From contig NZ_JAPEPT010000005.1 in the NCBI RefSeq assembly GCF_026339995.1, positions 248,001 through 312,000 on the forward strand: a DNA stretch of 64,000 nt. Reading direction: 5' to 3'. This stretch comes from Streptomyces sp. NBC_01481. Its GTDB lineage: Bacteria; Actinomycetota; Actinomycetes; Streptomycetales; Streptomycetaceae. Below, piece by piece: positions 58,572-64,000 of the stretch (its first letter is position 1; every line of letters starts with the position of its first letter). Both the position numbers and the translations under genes were made by a program. The notes below the pieces were generated by a model. It made no database searches. It worked only from the letters and a program-made list of their open reading frames with translations, and was not told the DNA's origin.

Positions 58572-58925
58572 GTGGGCAGGGTGAAGACGTCCTACAGCTG
58601 CGGGCTCGATGCCGCCGTGGACGTCGTCGGCGGAAAGTGGAAAGCACTCATCCTGTGGGCGCTGCACGACGGGACGTACCGCTTCGGGGAGCTCAAGCGC
58701 CAGGTGAGCGGTGTCAGCGAGAAGATGCTGATCCAGCAGCTGCGCGAGCTGGAGGCGGACGGTGTGGTGCATCGCGAGGTGTACCGCGAGGTTCCGCCAC
58801 GGGTGGAGTACTCCCTCACCGAACTGGGCAAGGCGCTCAACACCGCACTGCTGCCTCTGGGGGAGTGGGGCGACGCCTTCATGGGACAGATCCTCGCCGG
58901 GAAGGCCAAGGAGCAGGCTGTCTGA
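58572..58925 (+). CDS. HxlR-family transcriptional regulator
   Basis: A 117-residue winged-helix regulator of the HxlR/YodB type: CGLDAAVDVVGGKWKALILWALHDGTYRFGELKRQVSGVSEKMLIQQLRELEADGVVHREVYREVPPRVEYSLTELG. One Cys (residue 10) is in the position of the redox-sensing Cys of YodB-like proteins. These sense quinones, aldehydes or oxidants. GTG at 58572 with GAGGAG upstream. It is divergent from the winged-helix protein gene. Confidence 0.92.
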   Translation: MGRVKTSYSCGLDAAVDVVGGKWKALILWALHDGTYRFGELKRQVSGVSEKMLIQQLRELEADGVVHREVYREVPPRVEYSLTELGKALNTALLPLGEWGDAFMGQILAGKAKEQAV

Positions 58926-59133
58926 CGGGACGTAGGACCTGCGGCGTCAACGGCGCGCCCGCGGCCGGGTCCCTCTTGGGGGGTACGGCCCCGGGGCGGG
59001 CGCGGGGCCCGCAGGCCGCCGCTTCCGGGCCCGGGCCTAGGATCCCCCACCGCGCCCGGATATCCGGAGCGTGATTACGGCATGGCGTGGCACTCGGCAC
59101 CGCTTACGAAGGGTTATGGTGGAAACCCCCCCT

Positions 59134-59172
59134 CGGGCCGGTCCGTATCCCCCCCACGGACCGGCCCGTTTT
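59134..59172 (+). terminator. Rho-independent terminator in the HxlR / reductase gap
   Basis: CGGGCCGGTCCGT (59134-59146) pairs with ACGGACCGGCCCG (59156-59168), followed by TTTT. It lies 209 bp after the HxlR stop, so it may end a longer HxlR transcript or a small RNA from 58930-59170; no promoter for the latter is clear. Confidence 0.65.
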
Positions 59173-59201
59173 ATGTTCCCCTCCGCCTTCCCGGCGCTCC
59201 C

Positions 59202-60239
59202 TCAGCTCCGTCCGGCCCAGATGTTGGTGCCCGCGGTGTCCACGGCGAAGGTGTCGATCTCCTTCAACTCCTCGGCGCTCAGCGGCTGTCCGGCCAGTGC
59301 CGCGACATTCTCCTCCAGCTGCTGCACGCTGGAGGCGCCGATCAGCGCCGACGTCATCCGCGGGTCCCGCAGCACCCAGGACAGCGCCAGCTGGGCGAGT
59401 GACTGACCGCGCGACGCGGCGATGTCGTTCAGGCCGCGCAGCCGCCGGGTGACCTCGTCGGAGAGCAGGTTCGGGTCCAGGGACTTGCCCTGCGTGGCCC
59501 GCGAGCCCTCCGGGATGCCCCCCAGGTACTTGCCGGTGAGCAGCCCCTGTGCGAGCGGCACGAAGGAGATGCAGCCCATGCCCGCGTTCTCCAGCGTGTC
59601 GAGCAGGCCGTCGTCCTCGATCCAGCGGTTGATCATGGAGTACGAGGGCTGGTGGATGAGGGCCGGGACGCCCATCTCCTTCAGCAGGCCGGCGGCATCG
59701 GCGGTCTGCTCCGCGTTGTACGAGGACACGCCCGCGTACAGCGCCTTGCCCTGCTGCACGGCGGAGGCCAGCGCGCCCATCGTCTCCTCGAGCGGAGTGT
59801 CCGGGTCGAAGCGGTGGGAGTAGAAGATGTCGACGTAGTCCAGACCCATTCGCTTCAGGGAGGCGTCGAGGGAGGACAGCAGGTACTTCCGCGAACCCCA
59901 CTCGCCGTAGGGTCCGGGGTGCATCAGATAGCCCGCTTTGGTCGAAATGACTAGTTCATCGCGATATGCAGAGAAATCCTGTGCGAAGATCTTGCCGAAG
60001 TTCAGCTCGGCCGAACCGGGCGGCGGTCCGTAGTTGTTCGCCAGGTCGAAATGCGTCACACCCAGGTCGAAGGCGCGGCGCAGAATCGCACGCTGCGAGT
60101 CCAGGGAACGGTCGTCGCCGAAGTTGTGCCAAAGACCGAGGGAGATCGCGGGGAGCTTGAGCCCGGAGCGGCCACTGCGCCGGTACTCCATCGACTCGTA
60201 GCGGTCCGCGGCGGCTCGGTAGAAAGGGGAATCAGTCAC
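59202..60239 (-). CDS. Aldo/keto reductase (L-glyceraldehyde-3-phosphate reductase-like)
   Basis: A 345-residue AKR of the YghZ/Kv-beta branch. Catalytic tetrad elements: Asp and Tyr in THFDLANNYGPP, Lys in VISTKAGYLMHPGPYG, His in FYSHRFDPDTP. NADPH-binding features lie in VPLAQGLLTGKYLG and ALIGASSVQQLEEN. It reduces aldehydes such as methylglyoxal or L-glyceraldehyde 3-phosphate. GTG at 60239 with AAGGAGG upstream. Confidence 0.92.
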   Translation of the reverse strand: MTDSPFYRAAADRYESMEYRRSGRSGLKLPAISLGLWHNFGDDRSLDSQRAILRRAFDLGVTHFDLANNYGPPPGSAELNFGKIFAQDFSAYRDELVISTKAGYLMHPGPYGEWGSRKYLLSSLDASLKRMGLDYVDIFYSHRFDPDTPLEETMGALASAVQQGKALYAGVSSYNAEQTADAAGLLKEMGVPALIHQPSYSMINRWIEDDGLLDTLENAGMGCISFVPLAQGLLTGKYLGGIPEGSRATQGKSLDPNLLSDEVTRRLRGLNDIAASRGQSLAQLALSWVLRDPRMTSALIGASSVQQLEENVAALAGQPLSAEELKEIDTFAVDTAGTNIWAGRS

Positions 60240-60447
60240 GCATCCCTCCTTATCACGGACTTGTGACAGACCGGGCTGGGCCGCCGTGGCCCGTGCGCAG
60301 TACTGTGGCGGCTTCGGGGACTGCCGCACACGGGGGTCAGGGACTGTGCTGCATCTCCCGGGGACTGAGACATCAGCGGCCGGCGCCGCGGAGCCCCCGG
60401 ACCCGACAAAGGGCCGGTGCGCCCGACAGAACCGAGAGGTGAACTCA

Positions 60448-61209
60448 GTGAACTTGCGCGACCTGGTGTACGGGCTCTACGCACGCCGGGTGGAAGGCCG
60501 CCTCGACCACGCCCAGGTGCCCAAGCACATCGGCGTCATCCTCGACGGCAACCGTCGCTGGGCCAAGGCGTCCGGCGGCACCGCCGCGCAGGGCCACAAG
60601 GCCGGGGCCGACAAGATCTCCGAGTTCCTCGGCTGGTGCCACGAGACCGATGTCGAGGTCGTCACGCTGTGGATGCTGTCCACGGACAACTTCGACCGGC
60701 CCGAGGACGAGCTGATCCCGCTGCTCGGCATCATCGAGGACACGGTCCGCGGCCTGGCCGCCGACGGCCGCTGGCGTGTCCACCACGTGGGCACGCTCGA
60801 CCTGCTGCCCGCCCGCACCCAGTCCGTACTGAAGGAAGCCGAGCAGGCGACCGTAGGCATCGACGGCATACTCGTGAACGTCGCCGTCGGCTACGGAGGC
60901 CGCCAGGAGATCGCGGACGCCGTCCGCTCCCTCCTGCTGGAGCACGCCAGCAAGGGCACGAGCTTCGAGGAGCTCGCCGAGATCGTCGACGTCGAGCACA
61001 TCTCCGAGCACCTCTACACCCGCGGCCAGCCCGACCCCGACCTGGTCATCCGCACCAGCGGCGAGCAGCGTCTGTCCGGATTCATGCTCTGGCAGAGCGC
61101 CCACTCCGAGTACTACTTCTGCGAAGTCTTCTGGCCGGCCTTCCGCAAGGTCGACTTCCTGCGCGCGCTGCGCGACTACGCGGCGCGTCACCGCCGCTAC
61201 GGATCCTGA
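60448..61209 (+). CDS. cis-Prenyl transferase (isoprenyl/undecaprenyl diphosphate synthase family)
   Basis: A 253-residue UppS-family enzyme that condenses isopentenyl diphosphate into cis-polyprenyl diphosphates for cell-wall lipid carriers. Motifs: HIGVILDGNRRWAKASG (catalytic Asp), STDNFDRPEDE, NVAVGYGGRQEIADAVR, and DLVIRTSGEQRLSGFMLWQSAHSEYYF. Streptomycetes have more than one; this one may be a short-chain (Z-farnesyl) or undecaprenyl enzyme. GTG at 60448 with GAGAGG upstream. Confidence 0.93.
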   Translation: MNLRDLVYGLYARRVEGRLDHAQVPKHIGVILDGNRRWAKASGGTAAQGHKAGADKISEFLGWCHETDVEVVTLWMLSTDNFDRPEDELIPLLGIIEDTVRGLAADGRWRVHHVGTLDLLPARTQSVLKEAEQATVGIDGILVNVAVGYGGRQEIADAVRSLLLEHASKGTSFEELAEIVDVEHISEHLYTRGQPDPDLVIRTSGEQRLSGFMLWQSAHSEYYFCEVFWPAFRKVDFLRALRDYAARHRRYGS

Positions 61210-61505
61210 CGGGATTCCCGCGGCTCACGTACACCCGGGTGAGTGCTGTTACCCCCTGTTCATCCTTGCGCCGTCATATGCCATGGCATGGCTGCGCATG
61301 TTCGAGGGAATATCCCTTCCAGAGTGAGTGGCATGGAGTCCGCTCACCCGGGAGGCCCTTTGCACCAGGACGACCGTGCAGCACCTGTACGGACGACGGG
61401 GAGGGCCGGTGCTCGGCCCGCGCATCGGCGCCCGAGCCCGGCCCCATCCCCCCGCGACGCCGTCGCAGTCGCACCCCGACCTGATCCGAGGGGGTACGTC
61501 CTTCC

Positions 61506-62828
61506 GTGGTGACCAGCACAAAGCGCCGCATGCCCGACAGGCGCACCTATGTTCTCGACACCAGCGTCCTGCTGGCCGACCCGAATGCTCTGACCCGCTT
61601 CGACGAGCATGAAGTGGTGCTCCCGATCGTGGTCATCACAGAGCTGGAGGCCAAGAGGCACCATCCGGAACTCGGTTACTTCGCCCGCCAGGCGCTGCGC
61701 CTGCTGGACGACTACCGGATCCGGTACGGACGTCTCGACGCCCCCATCCCCATGGGCGACCTCGGAGGCACGCTCCGTGTCGAGCTCAACCACTCCGATC
61801 CCGGCGTCCTTCCGGCCGGCTTCCGATTGGGGGACAACGACTCACGGATCCTGGCGGTGGCACGCAACCTCCAGGCCGAGGGGTACGACGTCACGGTCGT
61901 CTCCAAGGATCTGCCCCTGCGTATCAAGGCCTCGTCCGTCGGCCTGCTCGCCGAGGAGTACCGCGCCGAGCTCGCCATCACCGACTCCGGCTGGACCGGT
62001 ATGTCGGAACTGCCGCTCTCCGCCGAACAGGTGGACCTGCTGTACGGAGAGGAGACGCTGTACGTCCCCGAGGCGGCCGAACTGCCCGTCCACACGGGTC
62101 TCGTCCTGCAGTCCGAGCGGGGCAAGGCGCTGGGCCGGGTCTCGGCCGAGGGCAATGTGCGGCTGGTGCGCGGCGACCGGGAGGCCTTCGGCATCCACGG
62201 CCGCAGCGCCGAGCAGCGCATCGCACTCGATCTGCTCCTCGACCCGGACGTCGGTATCGTCTCGCTGGGCGGCCGGGCCGGCACCGGAAAGTCGGCGCTG
62301 GCCCTGTGCGCCGGTCTCGAGGCGGTCCTGGAGCGCAGGCAGCATCAGAAGGTGATGGTCTTCCGGCCGTTGTACGCCGTGGGCGGGCAGGAGCTCGGCT
62401 ATCTGCCGGGCTCCGAGGCCGAGAAGATGAGCCCCTGGGCGCAGGCCGTCTTCGACACGCTCTCGGCCGTGGCGGGCCGAGAGGTCATCGAGGAGGTGCT
62501 GGGGCGCGGCATGCTCGAGGTCCTGCCGCTCACCCACATCCGGGGCCGCTCGCTGCACGACGCGTTCGTCATCGTCGACGAGGCCCAGTCCCTGGAACGG
62601 AACGTCCTGCTGACTGTTCTGTCCCGTATCGGGGCCAATTCCCGGGTTGTTCTCACGCATGACGTGGCACAACGGGACAATCTGCGCGTAGGCCGATATG
62701 ACGGAGTAGTCGCCGTCGTCGAGAAGTTGAAGGGCCATCCGCTCTTCGCGCATGTCACTCTCACCCGCTCAGAGCGCTCCCAGATTGCCGCGCTTGTGAC
62801 CGAAATGCTGGAGGAAGGCCACATCTAG
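61506..62828 (+). CDS. PIN-PhoH fusion ATPase (PhoH2 family)
   Basis: A 440-residue protein with an N-terminal PIN ribonuclease domain (RTYVLDTSVLLADPNALTRF ... GDNDSRILAVARNLQAEG ... VVSKDLPLRIKA) and a C-terminal PhoH ATPase/helicase domain (SLGGRAGTGKSALALCAGLEAVLE Walker A; AFVIVDEAQSLERNVL Walker B). PhoH2 proteins unwind and cut RNA. GTG at 61506 is adjacent to a second GTG. No antitoxin partner gene is directly upstream. The 296-bp gap before it holds nothing that I recognise. Confidence 0.94.
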   Translation: MVTSTKRRMPDRRTYVLDTSVLLADPNALTRFDEHEVVLPIVVITELEAKRHHPELGYFARQALRLLDDYRIRYGRLDAPIPMGDLGGTLRVELNHSDPGVLPAGFRLGDNDSRILAVARNLQAEGYDVTVVSKDLPLRIKASSVGLLAEEYRAELAITDSGWTGMSELPLSAEQVDLLYGEETLYVPEAAELPVHTGLVLQSERGKALGRVSAEGNVRLVRGDREAFGIHGRSAEQRIALDLLLDPDVGIVSLGGRAGTGKSALALCAGLEAVLERRQHQKVMVFRPLYAVGGQELGYLPGSEAEKMSPWAQAVFDTLSAVAGREVIEEVLGRGMLEVLPLTHIRGRSLHDAFVIVDEAQSLERNVLLTVLSRIGANSRVVLTHDVAQRDNLRVGRYDGVVAVVEKLKGHPLFAHVTLTRSERSQIAALVTEMLEEGHI

Positions 62829-63234
62829 TACGGAATGCAAGTGGTTAGGGCAGTACGGCAGTTGGCGCCGCCCCGCAAAGCGCAAGAGCGTAGCCGGGCG
62901 GCGTCGTGCTGTCCGCCGGTTTCCGTAAAACCCCTGACCCAAACGGCGTGTGACCTTTCACACGCAACGAAGAATTGCCTTGCGGTGTCGGCTTCCGGCA
63001 GAGTCTTGCTTCCGTCAGGCCCCGCATACGGCACACCAGCACCACCAGGTGCACCGCACCACACAACTCAAGATCTGCCGTCGTATGCCGCCCGCGAGCA
63101 TCATGCGGCTTCTCCCGGAAGGGGGTTGCCCACCGGGCCCGCGCCTCCCGTGACCCAAGCAAGGGGAGGCCAGCGCCAGGGGCACGATTGCGCTCGCGAG
63201 GTCACCTATGCGGGCGTTGCTGGAAGGACACCGT
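62829..63234. other. 406-bp leader region of the transglycosylase-like gene
   Basis: No supported gene. It contains the perfect palindrome described separately at 62947-62964. I looked for the c-di-AMP (ydaO) riboswitch common before Streptomyces cell-wall hydrolases and did not find its conserved elements. Confidence 0.5.
62947..62964. promoter_or_regulatory. Crp-like palindrome upstream of the transglycosylase-like gene
   Basis: CGTGTGACCTTTCACACG, 7-bp arms with a 4-nt centre, and GTG-N10-CAC spacing as in actinobacterial Crp sites. It lies 271 bp upstream of the start. Confidence 0.45.
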
Positions 63235-63927
63235 GTGAGCCGGATCTCGGTCCGGGGATTCGCCGTGGCATCTGCCACTGCGGTCACCACCGTCGGCGCC
63301 GTCGTGGGCGTTGCGTCGGGCAATGCCCAGCCCTCGGGCGACAACCTCGAGGCAACGGCAGCCGACGCGACTCTCCTCGCAGACATACCTGTGGGTCAGC
63401 AGGCACAGATTCAGGTCTCGTCCCTGACGCAGCAGGCCGACGCACAGGCCGCTGCCGCCGACGCGGCCGCGAAGAAGTCTGCCGAGGAAGCCGCCCGCAT
63501 CCAGGCCGCCAAGACCGCCAAGGCGAAGAAGGAAGCCGCCGAGGAGCAGGCGGAGCGCGAGGCCGAGGAGAAGGCCGCGCGCGCCAGCCGCGACTCCGTG
63601 CGCGACGCGTCGAGCTTCTCCGCGAAGAGCTCCTACTCCGTCGCCGAGGTCCAGGCAATCGCACGGCAGATGGTCCCCAGTGACCAGTTCCAGTGCTTCA
63701 GCAATATCGTGGACCACGAATCCACCTGGAACTACCAGGCGCAGAACCCCTCTTCCGGCGCCTACGGTCTCGTCCAGGCACTGCCCGGCTCGAAGATGTC
63801 CTCGGCCGGCGACGACTGGCAGACCAACCCGGCCACCCAGATCAAGTGGGGCCTGAACTACATGAACGAACGCTACGACAGCCCCTGTGGCGCGTGGTCG
63901 TTCTGGCAGGCCAACCACTGGTACTAG
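63235..63927 (+). CDS. Secreted transglycosylase-like (lysozyme fold) protein
   Basis: A 230-residue secreted protein: signal peptide (RISVRGFAVASATAVTTVGAVVGVASGNA, to about residue 31), a long Ala/Lys/Glu-rich coiled coil (about residues 60-120), and a C-terminal SLT-type domain with the likely catalytic Glu in NIVDHESTWNYQAQNPSSGAYGLVQALPGSKM and a Cys pair (FQCFS / SPCGAW). It would cut peptidoglycan during growth or germination. GTG at 63235 with GGAAGGA upstream. Confidence 0.93.
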   Translation: MSRISVRGFAVASATAVTTVGAVVGVASGNAQPSGDNLEATAADATLLADIPVGQQAQIQVSSLTQQADAQAAAADAAAKKSAEEAARIQAAKTAKAKKEAAEEQAEREAEEKAARASRDSVRDASSFSAKSSYSVAEVQAIARQMVPSDQFQCFSNIVDHESTWNYQAQNPSSGAYGLVQALPGSKMSSAGDDWQTNPATQIKWGLNYMNERYDSPCGAWSFWQANHWY

Positions 63928-63950
63928 ATCCGGCCGCCGCTCAACTTCGC

Positions 63951-63983
63951 GGAGCCCCTCACCGTCATACGGTGGGGGGCTTC
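63951..63983 (+). terminator. Terminator of the transglycosylase-like gene
   Basis: GAGCCCC-T-CACCGT pairs with ACGGTG-G-GGGGCTTC across a CAT loop just after the stop. Confidence 0.7.
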
Positions 63984-64000
63984 GTGCGTGTACCGTCGGG

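Noticed and set aside
62829..63234. c-di-AMP (ydaO) riboswitch before the transglycosylase-like gene
   Set aside because: Conserved core elements of the class were not found.
1..64000. CRISPR arrays, rRNA or tRNA genes
   Set aside because: No regularly spaced repeats with unique spacers, and no tRNA- or rRNA-like sequence that holds up.

Overview
The window is GC-rich actinobacterial chromosome, almost certainly from a Streptomyces species. The reasons are frequent GTG and TTG starts, strong third-position GC bias, chaplin and rodlin genes, a mycothiol amidase, GTP-dependent PEP carboxykinase, and interspersed short repeats of a Streptomyces type. No rRNA, tRNA or CRISPR array was found.

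Layout. 24-14383 is mostly core metabolism: mycothiol conjugate amidase with a small membrane protein, a P-loop/TPR regulator divergent from a DUF255 thioredoxin-like protein, hemolysin III, PEP carboxykinase, an alanine-type aminotransferase, porphobilinogen deaminase and a secreted DUF4360 protein. 14626-19494 is an aerial-surface cluster with three short chaplins, two rodlins and a vitamin K epoxide reductase-like disulfide enzyme. 19716-22590 holds a secreted trypsin-like protease, an AlkB-type dioxygenase, and an IS630-family element inserted exactly at the dioxygenase stop codon and against a MITE. 22596-29533 is a divergent D-amino-acid utilisation cluster (N-acyl-D-amino-acid deacylase, D-serine deaminase-like enzyme, PfkB kinase, IclR regulator, RidA, GntP permease). 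29574-35610 holds a second MITE, an M14 carboxypeptidase, an Nramp transporter, a frameshifted beta-propeller lipoprotein and a GH18 chitinase with a DasR-type site.

35760-56797 is the most unusual part: a tight-adherence (Tad/Flp) pilus island. It encodes CpaB, CpaE/TadZ, two TadE-like pseudopilins, TadA, TadB, TadC, a two-component system, an Flp pilin, a TadG-like protein, a lipoprotein and an OmpA-domain protein, with a prepilin peptidase and a DUF192 protein a few kb further on. It is flanked by two large proteins that begin with the same Flp-type processing site and hydrophobic helix. One (50788-52410) continues into an acidic linker, a helical region, a Hint autoprocessing domain and a C-terminal toxin-like domain, and is followed by two small acidic proteins that could be immunity factors. 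The other (36927-38459, opposite strand) carries a 430-residue exodomain with an EF-hand-like loop. I infer a polymorphic-toxin or exoprotein system delivered through, or displayed on, a Tad pilus in a Gram-positive bacterium.

56856-63927 returns to housekeeping genes: a cupin, a winged-helix DNA-binding protein, an HxlR regulator, an aldo/keto reductase, a cis-prenyl transferase, a PIN-PhoH ATPase and a secreted transglycosylase-like protein.
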